64,000 nucleotides of DNA from Ralstonia wenshanensis (GCF_021173085.1 NZ_CP076413.1:1984001-2048000), one strand, 5' to 3'; shown: positions 1 through 8,538, counted from the first letter of the stretch. Made by a program: numbers and translations. Notes: generated by a model not told the origin, from the letters alone.

Positions 1-556
1 GGAAGAACAGCAGCATGGCCGCATACGTCATCGCCTGCGTAATGATCGACAGGTACACGCCTTTGACGCGTGAGCGGAAGGCGAAGAAGCCAAACAGCCA
101 CGCCAGCACACCGGGCACCAGAATCACCAGCAGCATGGCCCAGGCAAAGTGCTCGGTGCCGTGCCAGAACCACGGTAGTTCCTTCCAGTCGAGGAAGACC
201 ATGAAGTCGGGCAGATCGCTCTTGTACACGCCTTCTCGGCCGATGGAGCGCATCAGGTACATGCCCATGGCATAGCCGCCCAGCGCAAAGAAAACGCCGT
301 GGCCGAGGCTGAGGATGCCGCAGTAGCCCCACACCAGATCGAGTGCCAGAGCCGCCAGGGCGTAACACATGATCTTGCCGATGAGCGTGAGCGCATACGC
401 CGACAGATGCAGCGGGCTGCCTTCCGGCACAAGAAGCGCGCACACCGGCGCACCAATGCACACGATGAGCGACACGAGCACCAGCGCAGACCACCCGCGC
501 CGCGACAGCAGCGGCATGCGCGCCGGAATATCGAGAGAGAACTTGGTTGTCGTCAT
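1..556 (-). CDS. urtC: Urea ABC transporter permease UrtC (3' end beyond window)
   Basis: Second inner-membrane permease of the UrtABCDE urea importer. Reading leftwards from an ATG at 554-556, about 185 residues are visible before the window edge. They begin MTTTKFSLDIPAR and continue through hydrophobic membrane segments. The stretch with DLVWGYCGILSLGHGVFF is typical of LivM/UrtC permeases of the branched-chain amino acid transporter class. The start codon lies one base after the urtB stop, so the two are translationally coupled. The gene is cut by the left edge, and urtD and urtE would be expected beyond it. The assignment rests on family resemblance and on following urtA and urtB. Confidence 0.9.
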   Translation of the reverse strand, partial: MTTTKFSLDIPARMPLLSRRGWSALVLVSLIVCIGAPVCALLVPEGSPLHLSAYALTLIGKIMCYALAALALDLVWGYCGILSLGHGVFFALGGYAMGMYLMRSIGREGVYKSDLPDFMVFLDWKELPWFWHGTEHFAWAMLLVILVPGVLAWLFGFFAFRSRVKGVYLSIITQAMTYAAMLLFF

Positions 557-557
557 A

Positions 558-2189
558 TCAGGCCTCGGCGCTGCGGCCTTTGAGGGCGAACAGGCCCTGC
601 GGACGCTTCTGGATGAACAGCACGATCAGCACCAGCACGATGATCTTCGCCAGCACCGCGCCATAGAACGGCTCGATGAATTTGTTGATAAGGCCCAGCC
701 CGAACGCACCGATGATCGTGCCCGCCAGCTGCCCCACCCCGCCCAGCACCACGGCCATGAAGGAATCGATGATGTAGCTCTGGCCGAGGTCCGGCCCGAC
801 GTTGCCGATCTGCGAGAGTGCGCAGCCGCCCAGCCCGGCAATGCCCGCGCCGAATGCAAACGCGTAGCTGTCGACCTTCCACGTACGCACGCCAACGCAG
901 GCCGCCATCGTGCGGTTCTGCGTGGTGGCACGCACGAACAGTCCCAGGCGCGTGCGGTTGAGCACCGCCCAGGCAATCGCCACCACGGCCAGCGCAAACA
1001 GCAGGATGACGAGCCGGTTATACGGCAGCACAAGGCCCTGCGTCAGGGCAACGCCGCCGCTCATCCAGCTCGGGTTGGCAACCTCCACGTTCTGCGCACC
1101 GAAGATGGAGCGCACCGCCTGCATCAACAGCAGGCTGATCCCGAAGGTGGCGAGCAGCGTTTCGAGCGGGCGGCCATACAGGTGACGCAGCACCAGCCGC
1201 TCCAGCGCAAAGCCGACGATGGCCGCCGCCAGGAAGGCCGCAGGCAGCGCTGCCGGGAGATACCAGTCGAACGCGTTCGGAAAGTAGTTGCGGAAGATCG
1301 TTTGCACCACGTACGTGGCGTACGCACCGATCATCAGGAACTCGCCGTGCGCCATGTTGATGACGCCGATGAGCCCGTAGGTGATGGCCAGCCCGAGCGC
1401 CGCGAGCAGCAGCACCGAACCCAGGCTCAGTCCGGCAAACAGGTTGCCGATCAGTTCTGATTTGCGCTCCTGTGCAGCCAGACTGTCGAGCGCTTGCTGT
1501 GCGGCGGCACGCAGCTCATTGTCGGCGCCGCTGTCCTTGGCAAGCAACGGGGCGATGCGCTGGCGCGTCTGCGGATTCGTATCGGCGGCGAGCAACTTCA
1601 GCGCTTCGAGCTTCTCGGCATGTGTGCCGTCGTCGAGCGCGAGATTGGCCCACAACAGGTGCAGCTTGGTACGCAATTCCGGATCGGTTTCATGCTTGCG
1701 TGCCGCGTCGACAATGGGGCGCGACGCCGTCTCGGGATGCGCGAGCAACGTATCGACGGCCTGCGCGCGCACGGCACGGTCGGGCGATTGCAGCACGAAG
1801 CCGCTCGCCGCGCTGTCCACTTGCGCACGCAGGGCATTGTTCAGTGTGAGGGATTGCAGATCGTCGGCCTTGACGGTGACGGGCTGGCCGGTGATCGCGT
1901 CCAGGTACTTGTCGCCGTCCTGACGCACCATGCCGGCGGCGGGCGCGAAGAACAGCGCGTCATTCTGCAAGGCTTGCAGGATCGGGCCGGCCTGCTCCGC
2001 AGGTGCAGCGGCCAGTGCATTGAGTGTCTTCACCTTGGCATCGAAGTCGTCTTCGGCCAGGGGCTTGAGATCGGCCTGGGTCAAGGGTTGTCCGGCCGCC
2101 CACGCAGATACCGCGGGCATCGCAGTCAGACAGAAGGCGCACAGCAGTGCGGCAAGGGAATGAAACAACCAGCGGGACAAGCGCATCAT
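558..2189 (-). CDS. urtB: Urea ABC transporter permease UrtB
   Basis: Inner-membrane permease of the high-affinity urea ABC transporter. The chosen start at 2189 (MMRLSRWLFHSL) begins a clear signal peptide and gives 543 residues. The frame stays open to 2309, but starting there would overlap the end of urtA and put about 40 arginine-rich residues before the signal. Residues of about 30-240 form a helical exported domain found in UrtB but not LivH. A LivH-like membrane domain follows, with LGLAITYGLIGVINMAHGEF and a later loop of the GVGQLAGTIIGAFG type. It is the second gene of urtABC and abuts urtC. Confidence 0.93.
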   Translation of the reverse strand: MMRLSRWLFHSLAALLCAFCLTAMPAVSAWAAGQPLTQADLKPLAEDDFDAKVKTLNALAAAPAEQAGPILQALQNDALFFAPAAGMVRQDGDKYLDAITGQPVTVKADDLQSLTLNNALRAQVDSAASGFVLQSPDRAVRAQAVDTLLAHPETASRPIVDAARKHETDPELRTKLHLLWANLALDDGTHAEKLEALKLLAADTNPQTRQRIAPLLAKDSGADNELRAAAQQALDSLAAQERKSELIGNLFAGLSLGSVLLLAALGLAITYGLIGVINMAHGEFLMIGAYATYVVQTIFRNYFPNAFDWYLPAALPAAFLAAAIVGFALERLVLRHLYGRPLETLLATFGISLLLMQAVRSIFGAQNVEVANPSWMSGGVALTQGLVLPYNRLVILLFALAVVAIAWAVLNRTRLGLFVRATTQNRTMAACVGVRTWKVDSYAFAFGAGIAGLGGCALSQIGNVGPDLGQSYIIDSFMAVVLGGVGQLAGTIIGAFGLGLINKFIEPFYGAVLAKIIVLVLIVLFIQKRPQGLFALKGRSAEA

Positions 2190-2295
2190 GGCAATCCGAT
2201 GCGTGGCGGCCGATGCCGAGATCGGTCCGCCACGTCGTACAGCGTCGTTCAAAGGACCGGCCACGTCAGACACGTGACCCGCCCGCCTGACCACA

Positions 2296-3558
2296 TTACT
2301 TGCTTGCAACCATGTCAGGCTTGCCCTCGTTGCCCGGGATGTACGGGCTCCACGGCTTGGCGCGGATCACCGTCGGCGTCTTCCACACGACGTTGAACTG
2401 GCCGTCGCCACGCACCTCGCCAATCATCACGGGCTTGCTCAGGTGATGGTTGTTGTTCATCACCAGCGTGAAGCCCGACGGTGCCTTGAACTGCTGGCCG
2501 TACATCGCCTTGCGGACCTTGTCCACGTCGGTCGAGCCAGCCTTCTCGACAGCCTGCTTCCACATCATGATGCCGACGTAGGTGGCTTCCATCGGGTCGT
2601 TGGTGACGCGCTTGTCGCCGCCGGGCAGGTTGTTGGCCTTGACCCATGCAGCCCACTTCTTCTTGAAGTCGTCGTTGACGGGGTTCTTGACCGACATGAA
2701 GTAGTTCCATGCAGCCAGATGGCCCACCAGCGGCTTGGTGTCGATGCCGCGCAGTTCTTCTTCACCCACCGAGAAGGCCACCACCGGCACGTCCTTGGCC
2801 TTCAGGCCCGCGTTGCCGAGTTCCTTGTAGAACGGCACGTTGGAGTCGCCGTTGATGGTCGACACCACGGCCGTCTTGCCGCCCTGCGCAAACTTCTTGA
2901 TGTTGGCGACGATGGTTTGGTAGTCGGAGTGGCCGAACGGGGTGTAGACCTCTTCGATGTCGCTGTCCTTCACGCCCTTGCTGTGCAGGAACGCGCGCAG
3001 GATCTTGTTGGTCGTGCGCGGATAGACGTAATCGGTACCGAGCAGGAAGAACCGCTTGGCGCCGCCGCCCTCCTTGCTCATCAGGTATTCCACGGCCGGA
3101 ATGGCCTGCTGGTTGGGCGCCGCGCCGGTGTAGAAGACGTTCTTCGACATCTCTTCGCCTTCGTACTGCACCGGGTAGAACAGCAGACCGTTCAACTCTT
3201 CATAGACCGGCAGCACCGACTTGCGCGACACCGAGGTCCAGCAGCCGAACGTCACGGCCACCTTGTCCTGCGTCAGCAGCCCGCGCGCCTTCTCGGCAAA
3301 CAGCGGCCAGTTCGACGCCGGGTCCACCACCACCGGCTCCAGCTTGCGGCCCAGCACGCCACCACTCTTATTGATCTCGTCGATCGTCATCAGCGCGACG
3401 TCTTTCAGCGACGTCTCGGAGATGGCCATCGTGCCCGACAGCGAATGCAGGATGCCGACCTTGATCGGTTCTTTGGCCTGGGCAAACGCGAGGCTCGACA
3501 CGGACAACAGTGTTGCGGCGGCGACGGCAGACAGCTTCAACAGCTCACGACGTTTCAT
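2296..3558 (-). CDS. urtA: Urea ABC transporter substrate-binding protein UrtA
   Basis: Periplasmic urea-binding protein of the UrtABCDE importer, 420 residues. It starts MKRRELLKLSAVAAATLL. The twin arginine followed by LLK and a hydrophobic core suggests Tat or Sec export, with processing after the AFAQA region. The mature part begins with KVGILHSLSGTMAISE, the type 1 periplasmic binding fold opening typical of UrtA/FmdD. AGGAGCC lies just before the ATG as a ribosome site. It is the first gene of the operon, and the 260-bp upstream region carries a sigma-54 promoter and NtrC-like sites, so nitrogen limitation is the likely inducer. An amide-binding protein (AmiC/FmdD) is the alternative, but urtB's long N-terminus argues for urea. 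Confidence 0.94.
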   Translation of the reverse strand: MKRRELLKLSAVAAATLLSVSSLAFAQAKEPIKVGILHSLSGTMAISETSLKDVALMTIDEINKSGGVLGRKLEPVVVDPASNWPLFAEKARGLLTQDKVAVTFGCWTSVSRKSVLPVYEELNGLLFYPVQYEGEEMSKNVFYTGAAPNQQAIPAVEYLMSKEGGGAKRFFLLGTDYVYPRTTNKILRAFLHSKGVKDSDIEEVYTPFGHSDYQTIVANIKKFAQGGKTAVVSTINGDSNVPFYKELGNAGLKAKDVPVVAFSVGEEELRGIDTKPLVGHLAAWNYFMSVKNPVNDDFKKKWAAWVKANNLPGGDKRVTNDPMEATYVGIMMWKQAVEKAGSTDVDKVRKAMYGQQFKAPSGFTLVMNNNHHLSKPVMIGEVRGDGQFNVVWKTPTVIRAKPWSPYIPGNEGKPDMVASK

Positions 3559-3609
3559 TGCGGCTCCTTGGGTTTATTGGTGGCGAGAACGACTCCCGGG
3601 GCCTAAAAG

Positions 3610-3625
3610 TGCAACTACCGTGCCA
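3610..3625 (-). promoter_or_regulatory. Sigma-54 (RpoN) promoter of urtABC
   Basis: On the minus strand the sequence reads TGGCAC, five bases, then TTGCA. This is an exact match to the -24/-12 consensus. The -12 element is about 50 bases upstream of the urtA ATG, so transcription would start near 3598-3600 and leave a leader of about 40 bases. Sigma-54 control of urea uptake fits general nitrogen regulation. Confidence 0.75.
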
Positions 3626-3653
3626 TCGCATTTGGCTCGTTCAAAGGGAAATA

Positions 3654-3692
3654 CGCGCCAAAACGGTGCTGAAGCCGCGCCAAGTCAGCGCA
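3654..3692 (-). promoter_or_regulatory. Two putative NtrC sites upstream of urtA
   Basis: The minus strand carries AGCACCGTTTTGGCGCG at 3654-3670, close to the NtrC consensus TGCACC-N5-GGTGCA, and a weaker copy TGCGCTGACTTGGCGC around 3676-3692. Their centres are about 22 bp apart, two helical turns. They sit roughly 35-70 bp upstream of the -24 element, as expected of an enhancer. The first site is convincing, the second is degenerate. Confidence 0.5.
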
Positions 3693-3770
3693 TTTGTTCG
3701 TTGGAATGCGCCCGCTTGGGGCGCGTAAAGACAAGCACAAAACAAGCGGAGTGCAAGCGCACGCCAGTGC

Positions 3771-3798
3771 AAAAAGAAAGGCCGGCATTGCGCCGGCC
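3771..3798 (-). terminator. Rho-independent terminator after the maoC gene
   Basis: On the minus strand a GGCCGGC stem, short loop and GCCGGCC stem (3780-3798) are followed by TTTCTTTTTG. It lies 25 bases past the stop of the last MaoC gene and would end the acyl-CoA operon before the urtA promoter region. Confidence 0.72.
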
Positions 3799-3822
3799 TG
3801 GGGAACATGAGAAAGACGCGAC

Positions 3823-4302
3823 TCAGGAATAGCGGCGAGAGATCGATTCGGCCACGCACACCGGGCGATCCTGCCCTTCGCGTTCGATGGTCACCGCCCA
3901 GGTCATCTGCGCGCCCGTCAGCGTGGGGGCATTGGGCAGTGGCGGCAGCGCTTCCATTTCCACCAGCTTCACGCGGGCGCGCACACGGCTGCCCACCGGC
4001 ACGGGTGCGGTGAAGCGGACCTTGTTCAGGCCGTAGTTCACGCCCATCTTCACGTCAGACATCTCGATCGCGTTGGCCATCAGCATCGGCAGAAGCGACA
4101 GCGTGAGGAAGCCGTGCGCCACCGGCGCGCCAAACGGCGACTCGCGCTTGGCACGCTCCACATCGACGTGAATCCACTGGTGATCGCCCGTGGCCTCGGC
4201 AAAGAGGTTGACCTGCTGCTGCGTGATCTCGGTCCAGTCACTCACGGCAACTTCCTGGCCGATCAAGCCTTTGAGCTCGTCGAGCGATTCGATGATGCGC
4301 AT
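3823..4302 (-). CDS. MaoC family dehydratase (R-specific enoyl-CoA hydratase type)
   Basis: Hot-dog-fold hydratase of 159 residues, probably hydrating an enoyl-CoA made by the upstream acyl-CoA dehydrogenases. The MaoC/PhaJ signature is visible as FAEATGDHQWIHVD. The Asp-x4-His spacing matches the catalytic pair of R-hydratases. It is followed by the substrate-gate segment with GAPVAHGFLTLSLL. It is the last gene of the operon, 37 bases after a second MaoC protein, and is followed by a terminator. The closest known relatives are NodN-like MaoC proteins. The substrate cannot be read from sequence. Confidence 0.88.
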   Translation of the reverse strand: MRIIESLDELKGLIGQEVAVSDWTEITQQQVNLFAEATGDHQWIHVDVERAKRESPFGAPVAHGFLTLSLLPMLMANAIEMSDVKMGVNYGLNKVRFTAPVPVGSRVRARVKLVEMEALPPLPNAPTLTGAQMTWAVTIEREGQDRPVCVAESISRRYS

Positions 4303-4339
4303 CTGCGTTGTCTCCTTGTTGTGATGGTATGGCGAGCGA

Positions 4340-4825
4340 TCAGGCTTGCGGACGGCGACCGAACAGGCCCATGCCCGTGACGGTACAGACGAGTTCGCCG
4401 CGCTGGTTGCGAGCCTCCCAGCGGTTGACGGCCACGCCGCGATCCGGCTTCGACTGCGACGGACGCACTTCCATGCAGGTGCTCGACACCGACAGCGTGT
4501 CGCCCGGATACACCGGCTTCATCCAGCGGATTTCATCCACGCCGGGCGAGCCCATGCTGGCCGCCTTGCCGAGAAACCCCGTCACCATCAGCCGCATCAT
4601 GATCGAGCAGGTCATCCAGCCGCTGGAAATGATGCCGCCGTAGATGCTGTGCTTGGCGGCTTGCGCATCGATGTGGAACGGCTGCGGATCGTACTGCCGC
4701 GCGAAGGTCAGGATCTCTTCTTCGGTAACCGTGTAGGTGCCCATCTGCAGCGTGCGGCCGACTTCGAAATCGTCGAAGTAGAACTCGTACGAACGCGCTG
4801 TTTCTGCCCTTTCGTTCTCTGCCAT
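4340..4825 (-). CDS. MaoC family dehydratase
   Basis: Second hot-dog hydratase of the operon, 161 residues from the ATG at 4825 (MAENERAET). That start is chosen because GGAGGAG lies 6 bases upstream; an ATG seven codons earlier lies ahead of this ribosome site. The catalytic motif is [13 protein letters not shown] (Asp-x4-His), then [17 protein letters not shown]. It shares only family-level resemblance with its downstream neighbour, so the two may form a heteromeric hydratase or act on different chain lengths. Each contains its own Asp/His pair. Confidence 0.88.
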   Translation of the reverse strand: MAENERAETARSYEFYFDDFEVGRTLQMGTYTVTEEEILTFARQYDPQPFHIDAQAAKHSIYGGIISSGWMTCSIMMRLMVTGFLGKAASMGSPGVDEIRWMKPVYPGDTLSVSSTCMEVRPSQSKPDRGVAVNRWEARNQRGELVCTVTGMGLFGRRPQA

Positions 4826-4844
4826 TTCGTCTCCTCCAAATGAC

Positions 4845-4870
4845 AACGCCCCGCACGAATGCGGGGCGTT
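4845..4870 (-). other. Intercistronic hairpin between acyl-CoA dehydrogenase and maoC
   Basis: A perfect 10-bp stem AACGCCCCGC / GCGGGGCGTT with a six-base loop fills most of the 56-base gap between the dehydrogenase stop and the maoC ATG. No T-tract follows on the minus strand, so it looks like a partial attenuator or mRNA-stability element rather than a full terminator. Confidence 0.4.
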
Positions 4871-4881
4871 CAGGTTTGCCG

Positions 4882-6012
4882 TTACGCCGCTTGCTGGAAG
4901 CCGGGCAGCGATGCGAAGCGTGCCAGGTGATGGTCCACGTCGCCCAGCGTCGTGTTGATCATTGTCAGCCGCTTGAACATGTGCGCGGCCGGCAATTCGT
5001 TCGTCACGCCCATGCCGCCGTGCAGTTGCACGGCTTCCTGACCAACGTCACGCGCTGCCTGGCCGACACGCGCCTTGGCCGCCGACACATAGCGGCGGCG
5101 TGCCTCGACATCGCCATCTTCAAAGTGCGCAGCAGCCAGATAGGTGATCGAACGGGCCTGCTCTGCGTGGATGAACATATCGACCATACGATGCTGCAGT
5201 GCCTGGAAGCGCGCGATGGGCACGCCGAACTGCTGGCGGGTCTTGGTGTACTCCAGCGTTGCGGCGTTCAGCGCATCGATCAGGCCGATTGCTTCTGCGC
5301 ACAGCAGGACACAACCAAGATCGGCCACGGCATCGATGGTTTCCCACGCCTCGCCCGCAGTGCCCAGCAGCGTTGCCGGTGCGTTGTCGAAGCGGATATC
5401 CGCAGCACGCAGATTGTCGATCGTGCGGTAGTCCTTGACCGTGACGCCGGCGGCGCTGCGGTCGACCACGAAGAGCGACAGGCCCGACGTATCACGCGCT
5501 TCGCCGCCCGTGCGTGCCGAGACGATCAGCTTGTCAGCCTGTGCGCCGTGCACCACCACCGCTTTCTCGCCCGTGAGCGTCCAGCCGTTGCCCTGCTGCG
5601 CAGCGCGCGTGGTGACGTTGAAAAGCTCATAGCGCGATTGGGGCTCGCCGAAGGCAATGGCCAGCTTCACAGCGCCGCCAGCGACTTCTTCAAGCAAGGC
5701 ATCCTGACCGCCAGCGAGCTTGAGCGCCTGCGCGCCCAGCACGGTGGCCTGATACGGCTCTACAACCAGACCGCGGCCGAGTTCCTGCATGACGACCAGC
5801 AGGTCCATCGCGCGGCCGTCGAAACCGCCTTGTGCTTCGGGCACGGGCAGTGCAGTCAGGCCCAGTTCGGCCAGCGCATCCCAATGACCTTGCGACACAC
5901 CTTCCGGCGAGTACACCACCTTGTTGCGCGCCTCAAAGCCGTAGTCCTTGTCGATGAAGCGGCGCACCGCATCGGCCAGTTGCTTCTGTTCGTCGGTGAA
6001 CGAGAAATCCAT
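4882..6012 (-). CDS. Acyl-CoA dehydrogenase
   Basis: FAD enzyme of 376 residues that introduces the alpha-beta double bond in an acyl-CoA thioester. The N-terminus [19 protein letters not shown] is typical of the family. [20 protein letters not shown] marks the middle beta domain. The C-terminal helical domain contains [22 protein letters not shown] and [10 protein letters not shown]. It lies directly after another acyl-CoA dehydrogenase, 35 bases apart. Such pairs often form alpha2-beta2 enzymes acting on bulky or dicarboxylic acyl-CoAs (FadE28/29, PimC/PimD). That pairing is inference. Confidence 0.9.
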   Translation of the reverse strand: MDFSFTDEQKQLADAVRRFIDKDYGFEARNKVVYSPEGVSQGHWDALAELGLTALPVPEAQGGFDGRAMDLLVVMQELGRGLVVEPYQATVLGAQALKLAGGQDALLEEVAGGAVKLAIAFGEPQSRYELFNVTTRAAQQGNGWTLTGEKAVVVHGAQADKLIVSARTGGEARDTSGLSLFVVDRSAAGVTVKDYRTIDNLRAADIRFDNAPATLLGTAGEAWETIDAVADLGCVLLCAEAIGLIDALNAATLEYTKTRQQFGVPIARFQALQHRMVDMFIHAEQARSITYLAAAHFEDGDVEARRRYVSAAKARVGQAARDVGQEAVQLHGGMGVTNELPAAHMFKRLTMINTTLGDVDHHLARFASLPGFQQAA

Positions 6013-6047
6013 GTTTGTCTCCGCTATGTGTTCTGTCGCCGTTCTGC

Positions 6048-7244
6048 TCAGACGCCAAGGATCATCTGCGAGATGATGTTGCGCTGGATTTCGTTCGACC
6101 CGCCGTAGATCGAGGTCTTGCGATAGTTGAAGTAATAGGGTGCCAGCGGCGCGGCATCGTTGTCGCCCGTGACGGCCTGCGGCACATCGCCCTCGAGGTA
6201 GTCCGGGTCGAAAGGCTGGGCATACGGCCCCACGGCCTCGACCATGAGTTCGGTCAGCAACTGCTGGATCTGCGTGCCCTTGATCTTCAGCAGCGATGCC
6301 TCGGGGCCCGGGCCCTTGCCGGCGTTCTCGCTCGACACCACGCGCAGCACCGTCATTTCCAGTGCCAGCAGTTCAATTTCGAGCGAGGCGATCTTGGCGG
6401 CGAACATCGGATCTTGCAGCAACGGCTTGCCGTTCTTCTGATGCTGCAACGCGACGCGCTTGAGGAATGCGAGTTCGCGCTTCGAATTGCCCACGCGAGC
6501 AATGCCGGTCCGCTCATGACCAAGCAGGTACTTGGCATACGTCCAGCCGCGGTTCTCTTCGCCGATGAGGTTTTCGACCGGCACCTTCACGTTGTCGAAG
6601 AACACCTCGTTCACCTCGTGCTCTTCGTCGAGCATGATGATCGGGCGAACGGTAATGCCCGGCGTCTTCATGTCGATCAGCAGGAACGAGATACCCTCCT
6701 GCTTCTTGGCCTCCGGGTCCGTGCGGACGAGGCAGAAAATCATGTCGGCGTGCTGGCCGAGCGTCGTCCAGGTCTTCTGGCCATTGACGATGTAGTGGTC
6801 ACCTTCGCGTACCGCGCGCGTCTTGAGCGAGGCGAGGTCGGAGCCCGAGCCCGGCTCCGAATAGCCCTGGCACCACCAGTCGGTACAGTCCAGGATGCGC
6901 GGCAAGTAGTAGCGTTTCTGCGCTTCGTTGCCGTACTTCATGATGACGGGCGCGACCATGCTGACGCCGAACGGCAACACGCCGGGCGCACCGACCTGCG
7001 CGCACTCTTCGTCCCAGATGTGTTTTTGGATGGGGGTCCAGCCGGTGCCGCCCCATTCGACCGGCCAGTGCGGGACCGACCAGCCCTTGCCCGCCAAAGC
7101 CTTGTGCCAGCGTACGAAATCGTCGCGGTTCAGGCGGCGGTGGTTCAACACCTTGTCTTGGATGTCCTTGGGCAGATTGGCTTGCAGCCAGCCGCGGACT
7201 TCCTGGCGGAACGCATCATCGGCCGCCGAGTAGTTCAGATCCAT
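6048..7244 (-). CDS. Acyl-CoA dehydrogenase
   Basis: FAD-dependent acyl-CoA dehydrogenase, 398 residues from the ATG at 7244 (MDLNYSAADDAFRQE). AGGAGACAGGC just upstream supports this start over an ATG nine codons earlier. Family features are WCQGYSEPGSGSDLASLKT (flavin/substrate loop), NGQKTWTT, and the C-terminal YGGSNEIQRNIIS FAD-binding motif. It is longer than its neighbour and follows DUF1178. With the smaller dehydrogenase and two MaoC hydratases it makes a short beta-oxidation-like set. No acyl-CoA ligase, thiolase or hydroxyacyl dehydrogenase is in the operon. Confidence 0.91.
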   Translation of the reverse strand: MDLNYSAADDAFRQEVRGWLQANLPKDIQDKVLNHRRLNRDDFVRWHKALAGKGWSVPHWPVEWGGTGWTPIQKHIWDEECAQVGAPGVLPFGVSMVAPVIMKYGNEAQKRYYLPRILDCTDWWCQGYSEPGSGSDLASLKTRAVREGDHYIVNGQKTWTTLGQHADMIFCLVRTDPEAKKQEGISFLLIDMKTPGITVRPIIMLDEEHEVNEVFFDNVKVPVENLIGEENRGWTYAKYLLGHERTGIARVGNSKRELAFLKRVALQHQKNGKPLLQDPMFAAKIASLEIELLALEMTVLRVVSSENAGKGPGPEASLLKIKGTQIQQLLTELMVEAVGPYAQPFDPDYLEGDVPQAVTGDNDAAPLAPYYFNYRKTSIYGGSNEIQRNIISQMILGV

Positions 7245-7327
7245 GCCTGTCTCCTGTGGTTGGCTCTCCACCGCGGCAAATCGATGGAGAACGTTCTGTC
7301 GGACCGGCGCGGACCTGAATCGGGCGA

Positions 7328-7789
7328 CTAGTGCACGGGCTGCTTGAGCGCGTCGGGCACCAGCAGCGGCATCACGTCGATGCCTTCCTCCGCCAGTTCC
7401 TGCGCTTCTTCCCGAGATGTCGTCCCGCGAATGCCCCGCTCCGGCGCCTCGTTGTAGTGCATGCGGCGCGCCTCTTCTGCAAACCGCTCGCCGACGTCCT
7501 CGGTATTGGCAAGGACATGGCGCACGGCTTTCAGGTAGAGCTGTTGCAGGGTCGCGGGCACACCGCTCTCGCTTTCGGCCGCCTTGCCAGCGCCGCTCTT
7601 GTGGACGGACTCCGGACGAGACGACGATAGATTCAGGCGGGGCGCACTCGGCAAACGCTCAACCTCGTTGTGACCGCAAACTGGGCACGTCAATAGCCCG
7701 CGCTCTTGCTGCGATTGCAGATCGGCATCGGAGCCGAACCAGCCTTCGAAGCGGTGGTCATTGGCACAGCGGAGGTCCAGCACTTTCAT
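7328..7789 (-). CDS. DUF1178 family zinc-ribbon-like protein
   Basis: Small protein of 153 residues with unknown function. The N-terminus MKVLDLRCANDHRFEGWFGS and the later CPVCGH form two Cys-containing elements, resembling a zinc ribbon. The rest is helical and acidic, with FAEEARRMHYNEAPERGIRG typical of DUF1178. It is the first gene behind the perfect inverted repeat at 7839 and is 83 bases before the acyl-CoA dehydrogenase, so it may belong to that operon. No catalytic role can be inferred. Confidence 0.88.
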   Translation of the reverse strand: MKVLDLRCANDHRFEGWFGSDADLQSQQERGLLTCPVCGHNEVERLPSAPRLNLSSSRPESVHKSGAGKAAESESGVPATLQQLYLKAVRHVLANTEDVGERFAEEARRMHYNEAPERGIRGTTSREEAQELAEEGIDVMPLLVPDALKQPVH

Positions 7790-7838
7790 GATCGGTCCAG
7801 CGCATGGGGACGAGTGTATCCCCGATTCGAAAATTTGT

Positions 7839-7872
7839 GAACGGTCGTGCTAATTTTTTCGCACGACCGTTC
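7839..7872. promoter_or_regulatory. Perfect 12-bp inverted repeat, probable operator
   Basis: GAACGGTCGTGC, ten bases (taattttttc), then GCACGACCGTTC: every position of the two arms pairs. It lies 50 bases upstream of the DUF1178 ATG and 55 bases after the NUDIX stop. No T-run follows on the minus strand and the loop is T-rich on the plus strand, so it reads more like a regulator site. Each arm resembles a TetR-type ACGxxCGT half. The binding protein is unknown. Confidence 0.5.
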
Positions 7873-7926
7873 GCTATGGTAACAACGACAGGAAAACGGT
7901 GTGATCAAGCGACGGCTGTAAGCGCC

Positions 7927-8538
7927 TCAGACTGCACCCGGCGTCCACGCGCCTGACAGAATCTTCTCAAGCCAGAACGTGCCGATGATGGTCTTCACGT
8001 CGGAAATCTTACCTTCGCGCACCCAATCGATCAGTTGGCCGGCCGGCGTGACGAAGGTCTCGAGAAATTCGCCTTCATCTAGCATTGCCGTACCTTGTTT
8101 AAGATCGCGTGCGAGATAGATGTCGATGAACTCGGTGGAATACGAAATGACCGGATGAATGCGCGTGAGGTAGTCCCAGCGCTCGGCCGTGTAGCCGGTT
8201 TCCTCGCGCAGTTCGCGCTTGCCGCATGTGAGCGCACCTTCCTCCGGATCGAGCTTGCCTGCCGGGAACTCAATCATCACCTTGCCGACCGGGTAGCGGA
8301 ACTGACGCTCCATCAATACGGTGCCGTCATCGAACAGCGGGATCATCATCACCGCGCCCGGGTGAATCAGGTATTCGCGGCTCGCATTGCGGCCGTCCGG
8401 CAGGCGAACAATGTCGTGCTTGAGCGTAAGAAATTTGCCTTGGTGCATCAACGCAGATGCGACCTGCGTCTCGCGCAGACCGGCGTCGGGGTCCTGCGTC
8501 GTCTCAGGAGTGGCGTTCAGCGGGGTGTGATCGGACAT
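7927..8538 (-). CDS. NUDIX hydrolase, ADP-ribose pyrophosphatase type
   Basis: Hydrolase of 203 residues that probably cleaves ADP-ribose to AMP and ribose 5-phosphate with Mg2+. A complete Nudix box spans residues 94-116: G-x5-E-x7-REL-x-EE-x-GY (GKLDPEEG then KRELREETGY). A preceding EYLIHPGAVMMIPL strand and later FLETFVTPA fit the ADPRase (NudF) subfamily. The first 35 residues are polar and likely disordered. It sits downstream of nuoN-DUF2818 in the same direction and may be the last gene of the nuo transcript. Confidence 0.88.
   Translation of the reverse strand: MSDHTPLNATPETTQDPDAGLRETQVASALMHQGKFLTLKHDIVRLPDGRNASREYLIHPGAVMMIPLFDDGTVLMERQFRYPVGKVMIEFPAGKLDPEEGALTCGKRELREETGYTAERWDYLTRIHPVISYSTEFIDIYLARDLKQGTAMLDEGEFLETFVTPAGQLIDWVREGKISDVKTIIGTFWLEKILSGAWTPGAV

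Noticed and set aside
7839-7872. The inverted repeat as terminator of the nuo/NUDIX transcript
   Set aside because: No T-tract follows the stem on the minus strand and the ten-base loop is long; an operator is a better reading, although a terminator role is not excluded.
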